Shown here in pieces: positions 34,380-45,829 of a stretch of DNA of 64,000 nucleotides; within the stretch, counting starts at the first letter, position 1; every line of letters begins with the position of its first letter. The stretch is from Cladorhizidae sp. MBARI D1340-BT2 (Eukaryota; Porifera; Demospongiae; Poecilosclerida; Cladorhizidae): assembly GCA_028752905.1 (NCBI GenBank), contig JAQNBH010000015.1, positions 32,323,529 through 32,387,528 of the forward strand, written 5' to 3'. Under the pieces are notes generated by a model, which was not told the DNA's origin, searched no databases, and saw only the letters and a program-made list of their open reading frames with translations. The position numbers and the translations under genes were made by a program.

Positions 34380-36165
34380 TAATTGTTATTGTGTGCGGCG
34401 TACATGCACACCCAAGACACTTCACCAACACTACTGCTAAAGTACTCCTTGAAGCCATCACGTGTGGCAGCAGCTGACCTAGAATGCCTGCAGAGGGTTT
34501 GAGTTGTATTAAATTGTAGAAAAAAAATATTTGGAATGTACCTGTTGCTACTGCTGCATGCCACTGATCCCATACCAGTGCACTGTTCCTCATCATTCCT
34601 CCATCTATATACCTGAAATATTGTTGCCAGCACCATCCTCCCCATCAATAAATCCTGGAGGTCAGTAAACCAAACTATCTATGGGTCCATAAATAATTGT
34701 GGAGGGCTATTGCACCCTTGGTATAGATTACCACACAATCAGGTAGAACAATGATGGGCCTCCGGAACAGCCTCCACCTACATCAACCACTTCTTTATTG
34801 CATGGTAACACAATTAGTATAGACATACCTAGCAGCCAGTATGCCAAAGCTGTTTTCAATAATCTGTCTCGCCCTACTGAGCCTGTAATTAAACACTGCT
34901 TGATCCTCTATAAAGAACAAAAATAACCATTACACAGATTTTTCAAGTACATCAATAATGTACCAGGCATGTTCTTTCCAGGATATGGCCATAGCATATT
35001 CTTCCTGAGAGGGAAGCCCTATGATTACATAGGGAAGCTTGGGCTCTGTGGTCCCTGTCAGTGCACTGGGAGAAGGCAATGGCAAGGAGTCACTCTCTAG
35101 AGTCTAGAGCATTCCCAAATACTGAATTGGATAGTGTACTGCCATCACTTTGGCGGCCAGGTTGGCCCAAGTCAACCAAGGTAAACCAATATTGGTTTCG
35201 CATTGAATAATAATTCCAAAATAAAATTTAAATATTCTACGAATACACTCAGAATAATTATAATACCTGTAGTGAGCATCACAGACTGCCAGTAGCACCA
35301 CCGAATGTTTTCCCTTGTAATTAAAATACAAGGAGCCACTATTGACAGGTTCTTGCACAGCAATGTGCTTTCCATCAATAGCTCCTGTTTGGAAAAAAAG
35401 GATCGAGGTTTAGCTCATAACACATCTTTAAAGGTTGATCTTGTTCATGAAATTTGAAGAGTGGAATGACATTCATGGTGGCCAACATTACCAATACAGT
35501 TGGGAAAGTTCCACATCATGTTGAAAACTCTGCTGATTTTCACCCATTCAGCAGCACATAATAGGGCTTTAACAAAGTCCTTGGCCACCTCGGTCACAAG
35601 CACATCACATGTCTCCTTTATTATGTTACAAACAGTGGGGCACCCAGTGCGGAAGTTGAGAGAGAGAGACCTAGAAACATTGTTTCTGATGAAAATTAAT
35701 ATAAATTTACAACAGAAACAACATTTACTTGCTAATTTCCTGTGGCAAGGTATCTGAGGGTGAAGGCTAACCTCTCTGCAGGCAGTATCTTAGCTCTTAC
35801 AGAACTGTAGAAACGCTTCCAAGTCAAGAATGGACTGACCTAGTCATTGAAATGACTTCATTATTGAGAAAACATTTTTAAGCTGAACTTTAAATTATAC
35901 CATTTGTAGAATTGAGTCAAATTTCTTCTTTGACATTCTAAGGTAGGTAAAATGAGACTCTGGGTCAGAAAGTCTCATCTCCTTGAGGAGATTGTGGTAC
36001 AATATCCTGCGAGAGAAAAAATTGGCTGTATCCACATTCCTCTCCTCCTCTTTGCCTTCCTCCTCCTCCTCCTCCTGATAGCCAAAAGTAAAAGCAGCTC
36101 GAGGTCTTCCTATTCGTTGGAGTAGCTCGACTCGCTGTCACCACCATCCATGTTCCAGAATTCCA
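34380..36165 (-). pseudogene. Harbinger transposase gene
   Basis: From the right, the minus strand gives an Arg/Lys-rich N-terminus (RRRRRRRKAKRRR), AERLAFTLRYLATGN near 35780, then [20 protein letters not shown] and [16 protein letters not shown] (35358-35104), FPLRKNMLWPYPGKN near 35000 and SRARRTIENAFG-type sequence near 34870. The C-terminus is RNDEEQCTGMGSVA with FKEYFSSSVGEVSW near 34440. These are the DDE_Tnp_4 blocks of PIF/Harbinger transposases. Splits near 35215, 34920 and 34610 look partly like introns and partly like frame damage. The first catalytic block just before QEPVNS is present as an IDGKH-like sequence interrupted by an insertion. Confidence 0.75.
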
Positions 36166-36268
36166 TGGTGTCAAAGCTCAAAGTGAATGCGATAGTCGCG
36201 TTCATCGTGAACAGCATAGTGACGCGTTGATCAATGCGTTGCAACCTGTATCGACGCGATATGTTGAT

Positions 36269-36834
36269 TGTCGGGGAAACAACTTCAGTAAACGACTAAC
36301 CAACTTCAGGAAACCACTCAGACACCCCAGGAAACTACTACGTCTTCAAAGTCTTCAAAGACCCACACACCACAGCACGAGGAAGAGTAGTAGCAGACCA
36401 CGGCAGGAGGAAGAGTAGATAGTTATAATTACTTATATCTTTATATGGAATTATTGATCTAATGTATATAATAGTTTTATGTAATATATTAGAACTGGGC
36501 CAACGCCTTGAGAGAGAGAATGAATCCACTAGAGAGAATACAGGCTGAGAGCCGAAAGAGACAGAACACAGTATAGTTATGTGCTTATGTAGTATCTAAT
36601 ATTTGTATGTTTAACTGACGTATACTTATTAAGAGGCTACTGGAGAAGTGCGCTGGGAAAGCTTACAGCTACTGGGCATAGATAAACTAGGCAGCAGAGT
36701 TAGCCAAGGAAGCTAACGTTAGGACCTAGGTATTTCGGAGACTTTACCCCAGGGCGCTAAGGGATCAGCGACCCTGATTAGGATTATTAGCAGAGGTAGA
36801 AAGACCTTAGGAGAGAGGGTAAATTTCCCCGACA
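36269..36834 (+). repeat. Gypsy-5 5' LTR
   Basis: Starts TGTCGGGGAAACAACTTC and ends AAATTTCCCCGACA, giving inverted termini TGTCGGGGAAA/TTTCCCCGACA. The last 114 bp recur at 39770-39883. Confidence 0.9.
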
Positions 36835-36835
36835 G

Positions 36836-36853
36836 TGGTAGCAGCGGTGGGAT
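36836..36853 (+). promoter_or_regulatory. Primer binding site complementary to tRNA-Leu
   Basis: TGGTAGCAGCGGTGGGAT begins one base after the LTR and matches the complement of the 3' end of animal tRNA-Leu with one mismatch. The golgin-carrying element uses the same type of primer. Confidence 0.8.
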
Positions 36854-37043
36854 CTCAAGCAGAGGAGGTCCCAGACCAGCCCTAGCTAGGCAAGGCAGAC
36901 TGGTAGCTAGCGGACGGAGACTAGGCCTTGGAGTTGCAAACCCACCCTTCACTAGTGAGTGAAGAGGAGTGGAATTAGTTATTAAATTTTTGTTTTTGGT
37001 TCAAATGTCCCCTTAGATCTGGAGATCGACCTCCCCAAGCATC

Positions 37044-38390
37044 AATGAGCCAGGCCGAGTACATGGATGAGGACGAAGAAACACCTCGAGTCAGCCGGTT
37101 CGACCGCTTCATGGATCGCTGGACAGACCTCGAACAGGCCTGAGCACAGTGGGAGGACGACCGACGACAGAGGGATAAAGAAAACAAGGAACAACAACGT
37201 CAGGACGACCATCAACGACGAAAAGAGGACTACGAACGACAGCGGGCACAACAGGACCTGATGGTTCAGCTGCTGGCCGAGGGCCAGAGACAAAGGACTG
37301 AGGTGGAGAGAGCACCTCCACCACCTCAACCACCCAGACTGGCAGTGCAGAAGTTTCAAGAGGGCAAGGATGACATGTCTGCCTTCCTGGACACGTTCAA
37401 AGCGACAGCATGGGCAGGAGCATGGCCCCGAGGCCAGTGGACAATCATACTCCATGGCTCTCTGTCTGGTGCAGGATTGACAGCAGTCGCAGCCATGCCA
37501 GCCACCCAGCAAGGGGACTACGACAGCGTGAAGAAGGAGCTATTGAGAGAGTACTGGATCTCAACGGAAACCTACCGGAGAAGAACTGTCGACACCCCCT
37601 TCGACACCTGCAAACCCGATGCTTGGTTCGCCAGACATAGACAAAGCTATCACCAATGGCTAGCTTCCTCTCCACTCTCAACAACGGACACTGTACTGAT
37701 GGAACTCACCCTGACCCGACTTCCCAAATGGTTGGAGGCCAGGATGAGGAACCAGAATCCTGGAAGCTACGACGAGTCGGCAAAGTCAGTGACCAGACAC
37801 CTAGCCAACTTACCGCCATAAAAGGAGCTGGGCGACCCCCCAGCCAGATGACCTCAACCTCAACTGAGACCAGAAGCCCCAACCAGACAGAACCCTCAGA
37901 ACAGAGGAGAGCACCGAACGCCTCCAGAACGGTACCCACCCCGAGGTGGAGAGCATGGGAGAAATCCCAGGAGAACCAGCCCCACTCTACTTAACGAGGT
38001 TCGATGTTTTCGATGCAACCAGCTCGGACACTACCGTGTGAACTGCTGATTCAAACAGGAGAACGCGCAGATGAGCGCGGCAGAACCAACCCTCTAACCC
38101 CCCAACCCTTGGCTCCAAAAGGCCAAGGTGAATGGATGCTCAGCAACTGTATGGCTCGATACTGGGTGTACTCGCTCTCTCATTCACCCCCGGTGTCTGA
38201 ACCAGAACCAGACACCGACTTGGAAGATAACCTACTAAACCGCCAGTACCGAGATGGTATGGTTCCCAGCAGCTCGAATGGAGCTAGTGCTGAACGAAGA
38301 ATGTACTGGTTGTGGGAGTATCTCTCCACCTCACAATGGACATGCTTGTGGGACAGGATGTTCCCCAACTCAACCACTTGATGCAGGACG
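37044..38390 (+). pseudogene. Gypsy-5 gag and protease
   Basis: Begins with ATG at about 37044 (MSQAEYMDEDEETPRVSRFD; RFMDRWTDLEQ then a stop). The Gag core is LAVQKFQEGKDDMSAFLDTF, LHGSLSGAGLTAVAAMP and WISTETYRRRTVDTPFD, followed by a knuckle CFRCNQLGHYRVNC and a retropepsin segment WLDTGCTRSLIHPRCL. The C-terminal protease end is GQDVPQLNHLMQ. It lines up along its length with the Gag of the golgin-carrying element. Stops near 37141, 37820 and 38048 and several shifts make it nonfunctional. Confidence 0.85.
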
Positions 38391-38719
38391 AGAAGGCCTC
38401 AGGAGACCGACCAAATCCTGGAGGCATGAGTCCTAAGAAAAGCTACGCCACGACAAGGGCGCAAGCTGAACGACTTGCCCAGCAAGAGCAAGCAGACCGA
38501 ATCCAGGACGAAGGTGGCATCCTCCCGTTTCACCAGCATTGGTGGCCACGGAGTGCTTCTCGTCCGTAGGCCCTGGACCTGAGCAGCAACGAACGATCAA
38601 CTCACTCACTCACACACAGGAAGAGCAACTCAACCGACTCATGACCGAGTTCGACAACCTCTTCAGCGAAACCCCAGGACGAACAGACGTGGTGGAGCAT
38701 ACAGTCCACACAGGGGACG

Positions 38720-39770
38720 CCTTACCCATCCGTCTATCCCCCTACTGACTACCACACACGTGGCATGAATTCCTGCGTTAGGAGATTGCTACATTACTAG
38801 AACAAGGGTTAATTGTACAGTCTAAGAGCCCCTGGGCGGCACTGGTAGTAATAGTACCAAAGGTTGATGGAAAGAAAAGACTATTTGTAGATTTTAGGAA
38901 GCTCAACGTAGTAACTCAGTCCGACCCTTACCCTATTCCCCGAATTGAGGCGATCATCGACAATGTGGGAGGAGCAAGGTGGATATCCACGATCAACCTT
39001 ACCAAGGGCTACTGGCAAGTACCCTTGGAGAAGGCTAGTCAGCCTAAGACTGCTTTTGTCACTCCATGGGGAAAGTACGAATTCACAACTATGCCCTTCG
39101 GCTTAGCTGGAGCCCCCTAAACCTCCCAATGTCTCATGGACGACACACTCTCCGACACGACATCCTACGCGATACCGTACCTGGATGACATCGTCATTTT
39201 CAGCAGCAGCTGAAAGGATCACCTTCAACACCTCCGAGTGGTGTTCGAAAGACTCGACAGAGCCAGACTCACAGTGAATAGACGGAAGTGCCAGTTCGGC
39301 AAGAATACATGTACCTACTTGGGCCACCAGATAGGTCATGGACATTCAGGCCAGTGGAAGCTAAAATCCAAGCCATTCAAACATTCTCAACCCACCGAAC
39401 GAAGAAGGATATCAGGGCCTTTCTAGGAGTACGCGGTTACTACCGAAAGTTTACACGACTTTTCAGAAATTGCCACTCCCCTCTCTGATGTGACTAAGAA
39501 GGAGCAACCGAACCACATCCGGTGGACAACAGATCAGTATACAGCCTTCGTGAAATTGAAGCACTAACTCGCCCACTACCTCGTGCTAAGGACCCCATAA
39601 TGGGAGCGGAAATTCTACTTGCAGACAGATGCATCCAACACAGGAATTGGTTATGTCTTCTCCCAAATGGACGATACAGGAGATGACCATCCACTAGCTT
39701 ACGGATCTCGGAAGCTATTGCCACGAGAGAAGAACTATTCAGTGATAGAATGAGAGGCTTTAGCTATTAG
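38720..39770 (+). pseudogene. Gypsy-5 reverse transcriptase and RNase H
   Basis: RT blocks are LLEQGLIVQSKSPWAALVVI, VPKVDGKKRLFVDFRKLN, ISTINLTKGYWQVPLEKA, TTMPFGLAGAP and the catalytic loop AIPYLDDIVIFSSS. The connection is RAFLGVRGYYRKFTRLF and RNase H starts FYLQTDASNTGIGYVFSQMD, LAYGSRKLLPREKNYSVIE. At EALAIS the sequence breaks into the truncated 3' LTR. The palm aspartates are intact but scattered stops (for example near 38748, 39119 and 39213) prevent expression. Confidence 0.88.
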
Positions 39771-40307
39771 CCAACGTTAGGACCTAGGTATTTCGGAGAC
39801 TTTACCCCTGGGCGCTAAGGGATCAGCGACCCTTATTAGCAGAGGTAGAAAGACATTAGAAGAGAGGGTAAATTTCCCCGACATTGCTCAATGCAGTGCG
39901 ATGCGTCTATTAAACAGCACACTTCGCAAATAAGTGTGCTATGCCCAATCATTTATATAATTGGTGTATGTATAACAAACTAATTACAGCATGGTGTGCT
40001 AGGACTTTAGTGTGCTGTACACTCCAGTTTTTATAATGTATTTTCAGCACTGCTCTATTTGGTCATTGCGGTCTATTCCCTTCAAGGGGAGTGGCAATTT
40101 CTGAAAAGTCGTGTAAACTTTTTGATAAGTTTCTCTTTAAAGTATAGTTTGTGTGGACAATCTATGAGTTGCTTGCTTAATGTGTGGACCAGTATTAGTG
40201 TGGGCAATCTGTGAATTGTTCAAATCCTGGTTTGCTCATAACATGTAATACAGTATATCAAAATGTTGCCCCATGAAACTACAGTAATTTTTGTGTTTTT
40301 AGATATC

Positions 40308-41122
40308 CACTTGTCAGCGGTGCCAAAAATTGGAGAAGATTAAGACCATTGCAACAGAGCTACATCCTATCAAAGTTTCCAACAGGTCACTGATTTTATA
40401 CTGCATGTCCCATGCAAATCACATGAACATATATGCTTAAACTCCCTTCATCCACACACCCCACATCTGGAAATGTCTGTCTACTAGGCACCTGCACATT
40501 GCACAATCAAGTCATGCATATCGCACGGTCCTCAAAAATAATCTTGTGAAGAAATGGCATGAAACTGCAACTTGGATGAGACAGGAATCACTGAGGAAAA
40601 TACCATCATTTCTTTTTAAAATAACTGTGTTCATGTTGTTTTCAGTCATTGCACATGTGCAGCATGTACATGTACAGTGCAAGTACAAAATTGAAGGCAA
40701 ATCATCAATATTGGGGAAAATGTGGGGTTTTTCCCCAGATGTGGCAGTTTCTGAATTATCCAGTGCCTATCCAGATAAGATGAGTTTGAGTATAATAACT
40801 CTGTGTGTTTTTTGTATCTTGGTAGAATTGGTAGAATAAAACATTATTATATTAAAGATTGGAGACTCTGGGTATTGACCTGATTGGCCCATTTGCAACT
40901 ACCGATAAAGGTCACAGATATGTCTGCACTGTGACTGACCTTTTCACAAAGTGGGTGTTTGCTTGTCCCATTACGTCAAAGTATGCTGCAGATGTTGCTA
41001 AAGTGATACTTGAGCTCATCTACAGTTATGGTCCTCCAAAGAAAATGATCATGGACCATGGTCGTGAATTTATTAACCAGGTTATATATACCACAACACT
41101 TGACGAAATGGGAGTTTTGTGA
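40308..41122 (+). pseudogene. Integrase-derived gene fragment with intron-like gap (GIN-like)
   Basis: Two coding pieces fit one integrase. The first (about 40303-40385) encodes STCQRCQKLEKIKTIATELH, the Cys-Cys part of the zinc-binding domain, with TTTTTAG before it and CAACAG|GT after it. The second (about 40860-41122) encodes LETLGIDLIGPFATTDKGHR, YVCTVTDLFTKWVFACPITS and KKMIMDHGREFINQV, the core with two catalytic aspartates. It begins after TTAAAG. About 470 bp without coding signal separate them. Gypsy-type integrases lacking the rest of Pol and containing introns are typical of domesticated GIN/KRBA2-like genes in animals. A gypsy remnant with an insertion is the alternative. A stop follows GVL at 41122. 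Confidence 0.5.
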
Positions 41123-42255
41123 CAGGTGCGATAGCATGCCATATAATTAACTAAAACTATATTTAAAAAAAGAATAATTCACACACTTAGTATTAGAAAG
41201 AGAAGAGAAAAACAATTCAAGTGAAATTAGAATATCTAACAAGCAGATGAAACGGAAATGAACGAGGGTCCTGGGTCAGCAAGGTATCCACCCTATGATG
41301 GACATTGTCCCACAGAGCTCGCAAGGGCAACAGAAGGTAAGGAGAGTAATAAAAATAAATATATAGTGACTGATATGGAGAGAGAACTGATGGGCAGAGC
41401 CGACTATATATATACTCTGCTCATCTTTAGCTCTGAACACCACACAGGAGCATACCATTGCCACTTTCCCACCATCATTAAATTAACCATAATTTTATGC
41501 TAAGGGCTTGTATATACAGGATTCCAAAACCCAGGCTGGGTCTTATGGAGTGAGTGACCAAGGGCCCCAATTTCCACGGTCATAAGACCTTGCATCTATG
41601 CAATCACTGATGCAATAATTGATAATTGTGTTTCTCACTCTTTCTCCTACTCCTGCTAATTATATATAAAGATTGAGTTCTGTGGGAATTTTGTACTGAT
41701 AATCAACTGCAAATTTCATGCCTTATTCTGATAATTATGCTATAATTATAGGTGTTCTGAAAGATTGTGCACTTCTTGTTGTACTGTTGGGAGTTTGCTG
41801 GTGATCGAGGAAGATTATTGGATATGGTCGAGAGTATTGAAGGGTCTGAGGGGTGGGTAGTAGAATGGAGAAATGAAGATGATGAAGGGAGAGTAGGTCT
41901 AATGTTGAGTAGGTGAGTATATAGGGGTGAAGGAAGAGGTGTTGGGTATGGTGGACCAAATTTTAATTGTAATGGAAAATGTGTTCAAGTGGTGGGAGAA
42001 GAGGAAAATATTTTTAGCACCTAGGGTCCCATGTCCTTATGTCTTTGGCACCTCCCCCGCCATCCCATGTTGTAATAAGTTAATTAATGCTTTTCCCCCC
42101 CTTCAGGTAGTCAGTCATTTATATGTAGGCCTACTTCCATATCAAGGCACAACGGAACAATTAAATTCTACATTATTTTGGTATTTTTGCACTAACTTAT
42201 AATTAATTTTTATTATTTTATGTTGTTGTTGGTTAATATGTTTTGCTTTTTCATG
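41123..42255. other. No recognised gene
   Basis: Short ORFs on both strands without motifs. AT-rich stretches only. Confidence 0.4.
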
Positions 42256-42699
42256 CGAGTAATATGGAATGGCCTCCATTCCATATTGGGATTCACTAAA
42301 TTCACTCGATCTGAGGTACGGGTGTGTGGTTTACACAAAAAGGTGTGGTTCCAGTCATGTGATATTTCCGGGGTGAAAGTTCTGGTCAGGCGTGGGGTTG
42401 TTATCGGTTGTGCTAGAAACTGCTACTTGGAATGCATACTACTTGCTAAAAAGCTGTAATGGACTGTAGCTATACTGCTCTATTGTGTGCAGTGATAGTA
42501 TAAACATTGCTGCTTGGACACGATAGCTTGCTAATGCTGAAGACTGTATCACCTCCAAAAGCCTTCAGGCTCTCACTGACAATCCAGCAACTCCAGCTTG
42601 ATATCATGGAAACACAGGACTAGATGGTGGCAGAGGGTTTTTATGAATCTCATGGGACTGGCACTTGCATCCCCACTCAAATATTTTATGTCAAAACGT

Positions 42700-43870
42700 A
42701 ACTCAATCCTTGTTTGCTTCCCTGGATGCACACAAGTCTGTCTGTGCAGTCTTTCTAGACATCAAGAAGCTTTTGACTCTGTGCCGCATAGACCATTAAG
42801 CATTCTTCCTCACTTCTCACCTCCTCTGTTGGCTCACTTCCTATCTTACAAACCCCAGTTCATCAATAAGCAAAAGGTCTGGGCAGAGCAGGGACTGCAT
42901 GATCTTTGTGAGAGTGTTGGCCTGTTCACAGAGTCTTGCTATCTCTGGTGCTCCCTTCTTCGTGTCATGCATCCTCTGGAGTACCTCGAGGATCTATTCT
43001 TGGTGCTCTTCTCTTTGTTCTTTACATTTACGACATTGCAAAGCTCCCACTCTCGACATCTTCTACACTTGCTCTCTATGCAGATGACATCCTCCTCTCC
43101 CATCCCTTCTCTTCCACCTCTTCCTTAGATTCAGTGCAACCAGACATTGACATTATATCATCATGGCTATCTTCCCATCTCCTAATAATTAACCCTAATA
43201 AGAGCAAGTGCATGATGATCTCTCGTAAACCCCTCGCATCCCCATACTCCACTGTATTAGTCCTTAATAGTACTCCCCTTGATCTCGTCACTTCATTTAC
43301 ATACTTAGGAGTAACTTGCACCTATAACCTCTCCTAGACTTGCACATTAGCAAAGTACGTACTAAATCAAGGAAAATAATAGGATTAATTTATTGCAACT
43401 TTTACCATCACTTATCCTCTCATATGCTAATTAAACTTTACACAACATTAGTTCTCCCTCATCTAAGTTACTGTTCCTCTGTGTGGTCACCTCCTCCCTC
43501 TTCTTGTAGTTCAAAATCCTTAGAACACATTCAGCACTTTGTACTCAGACTCTGTACTCACCTATGGACTTCTGACTATGTATCCAACCTCTCCACCTTT
43601 AAACTTCCTACACTCTCAAATAGACGTGCTCAGGCCAAGCTCCTTCTAATTTACAAAATAATAAACAATTACATCGATTTTCCTCCAGACTCAATCCAAT
43701 TAGCTCCTACTCCGCTCATGTCTTCTCGCCAATACCACCCATCAAACATCATAATCCCATTCTCCTGCACTGCATCCATGCAGTCTTCCTTCGTTCCCTC
43801 TGCCACAGCTCTTTGGAACTCACTCCCAACCGCCATTAGATGCTCATCCTCACTCTCTTCGATTTATTAA
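42700..43870 (+). pseudogene. LINE-type reverse transcriptase fragment, unit 1
   Basis: After FASLDAHKS-like sequence in the arm come FLDIKKAFDSVPH (broken by a one-base loss at about 42770), HASSGVPRGSILGALLFVLY, the catalytic segment TLALYADDILLSHPF, SSHLLIINPNKSKCMMISRK and FTYLGVTCTYNLS. The C-terminal part (HISKVRTKSRKIIGLIYC; LPHLSYCSSVWSPP; LSNRRAQAKLLLIYKIINNY; SATALWNSLPTAIR) is that of CR1/L2/Jockey-group LINEs. The endonuclease and the first RT motifs are absent. Frames change near 42935 and 43335. Confidence 0.85.
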
Positions 43871-44479
43871 ACAATTCTTCGCCTAACTTAAATCATTTTT
43901 CTACCTATATTGTTATCATGTATGTAAGGCTCTAAATGGCTTTTGCTACTGAGCTCATTTTTCAAAAATAAAATGTTGGTGTCAGATTATGCTCCTCCAA
44001 CAACTATCTCATATATAGCCTCCAACTTTTTTTTAAATACCTTCAGGGATAAAAACACTTATACAAATATTTGCATGCCTATTTTTAATTAACAGCACTC
44101 CCTTTCACAATCATAAAATAGTAGAATAGTGATATATAGCACAACTGACCTTTTTCCTTTGTATACCTGTCCAGTGACATTATAGCCCACCAGACAATTT
44201 TGGACAGAGGTCTCTGAGGTGAAGAAGCCAGCTGAAATAGCAAACTGATGTAAAAGCCTATAGGATATTGCAGTGGCTTCCAGAGACTCAGCATGTTACC
44301 CTCACAATAATTTTGCCTGGCCAGCAACAGTTAGTCTTGTCCCCAGCTAGTACAGGACAATAAACCTTCCTCCTAGCTAATATTGGCCATCACTCGCTGG
44401 ATCTTAGCAAAATTCTCCCCACCAACCCTGTACATTCATCTTTTAAAAAAACATAAAAATATCAAAAGGTTACTCTTTG

Positions 44480-44950
44480 AGAAAAGTTAAATCTACTGTC
44501 TGACAAGTATTTTGTACGAGATGAGGAGGGGCGAGCAACTTTCTTTCCTTGAAAAGAGGCAGAACACTACTGTAGTGACAATTATTTTCATATGCGATCT
44601 CTATCCAGCTCTTACACTCCATTGATTTTTGAAAACCACTTTGTGCAATGTCTGTGGGAATCTGTATGGAGCCTTTTAAAGGTGTGAATCTGTTCCAACT
44701 GCACTCGCCTTTGACTAAAGAATCAGTAAGCACATAGGTGTCCAATTGAAAGTGTTGAGGCAGCAACAAGCTCAAGTTGTGTCCCCCATGATCCCAATCT
44801 GCTTGCTGTGTCTAGATGTTCTTTCAGTCCCGCCTCTGGTGTCTTCTGCAAGATGTTCCTGGGAGTAGTAGTGACCCATGATTTGAACAATTCCATATTT
44901 TGAGCAACAAATTGCACTAAAGTAGCTCACTAGAAAGACTTCACAGACAG
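44480..44950 (-). pseudogene. OTU-like cysteine protease fragment, unit 1
   Basis: Minus-strand frames combine to QNMELFKSWVTTTPRNILQK, KEHLDTASRLGSWGTQLELV, AASTL, FQLDTYVLTDSLVKGE, CSWNRFTPL and WIEIAYENNCHYSSVLPLFK. The WGT..EL block and the HYSSVLP block resemble the middle and the catalytic-His end of OTU proteases, which occur in several retrotransposon families. The N-terminal DGxC catalytic segment is missing because the inverted arm begins there. A frame change lies near 44750. Domain call is by eye only. Confidence 0.45.
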
Positions 44951-45829
44951 ACTTGTGGGCATCCAGGGAAGCAAACAAGGATTGAGTTACATTTTGACAT
45001 AAAATAGTTGAGTGGGGGTGCAAGTGCCAGTCCCATGAGATTCATAAAAACCCTCTGCCATCCATCTAGTCCTGTGTTTCCATGATATCAAGCTGGAGTT
45101 GTGGATTGTCAGTGAGAGCCTGAGAGCTTTTGGAGGTGATACAGTCTTCAGCATTAGTAAGCTATTGTGTCCAAGCAGCATTACACTATTACTGCACATG
45201 ATAGAGCAGCATAGCTACAGTCCATCACAGCTTTTTATCAAGCAGTATCCATTCCAAGTAGCAGTTTCTAGCACCACCGATAACAACCCCAAGCCTGATC
45301 AGAACTTTTCCCCCTGAAATATCACGACTGGAACCACACCTTTTCGTGTAAACCACCCCCCCCCCCCCATACCTCAGGTCGAGTGAATTTAGTGAAACCC
45401 ATTCCATATTACTCGGGAATTCACTCGATAAGAGGTACGTGTGTGTGGTTTACACGAAAAGATGTGGTTCCAGCATGTAATATTTTGCCAGTTAAAGGGG
45501 TGTGGTACTCACGGGGAAAACTTCTAAGTTCTGCAGGCATAGAGTTGTTATCGGTGGTGCTAGAAACTGCTGCTTGGAATGGATACTGCTTGCTAAAAAG
45601 CTGTGATGGACTGTAGCTATGCTGCTCTAGCGTGTGCAGTGATAGTATAAACATTGCTGCATGGACACAATAGCTTGGCTAATGCTGATCACCTCCAAAA
45701 GCTCTCAGACTCTCACTGACAATCCAGCACAACTCCAGCTTGATATCATGGAAACACAGGACTAGATGATGGCAGAAGATTTGTGACTGGCACTTGCCCC
45801 CACTCAACTATATTATGTCAAAATGTAAC

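Larger units (their letters stand above)
36269..39883 (+). mobile_element. Ty3/gypsy element inserted in the Harbinger right end (Gypsy-5)
   Basis: A 5' LTR (36269-36834, TGTCGGGG..CCCCGACA) is followed by a tRNA-Leu-type primer site, gag, protease, RT and RNase H. The 3' LTR is truncated: only its last 114 bp remain (39770-39883), joined directly to the RNase H coding sequence. Flanks are TTGAT on the left and TTGCT on the right, a 5-bp target duplication with one change. There is no integrase. The Gag and the RNase H tail put it in the same family group as the golgin-carrying element at 50.5-54.3 kb. Confidence 0.88.
33113..39918. mobile_element. PIF/Harbinger transposon with two genes, split by a gypsy insertion
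   Basis: The left end (GCTGGTTCACAATAGATGCA, just after TAA) and the right end near 39890-39918 (reverse complement GCTGTTTAATAGACGCATCG) are related inverted repeats. Inside lie a MADF/Myb-like gene on the plus strand and a Harbinger transposase on the minus strand, converging near 34.3 kb. This is the usual two-protein arrangement of autonomous Harbinger elements. The right terminal region is interrupted at 36269-39883 by an LTR element with a short target duplication. The right flank does not show a clean TAA, so the exact right end is uncertain. Confidence 0.75.
42256..45414 (+). mobile_element. Long-inverted-arm unit 1 (LINE-type RT plus OTU-like fragment)
   Basis: Arms of about 490 bp (42256-42765 and about 44925-45414) are reverse complements, with ends CGAGTAATATGGAATGG and CCATTCCATATTACTCG. 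The arm includes the start of the RT coding region, so RT reads inward from the left arm and an OTU-like fragment reads inward from the right arm on the other strand. Unit 2 follows immediately in the same orientation with the same parts. A fragment of the arm lies alone at 25130. The class of element is unclear: long inverted arms suggest a foldback DNA element, while the RT is of LINE type. Confidence 0.75.

Noticed and set aside
36975..37512. Minus-strand ORFs up to 156 codons over the Gypsy-5 gag
   Set aside because: The plus strand aligns with the Gag of Gypsy-6; the opposite frames are by-products of coding composition.
42256..45414. Simple LINE 5' inversion by twin priming
   Set aside because: Twin priming inverts a segment but does not by itself duplicate the same 490 bp at both ends, and it would not explain two tandem units.
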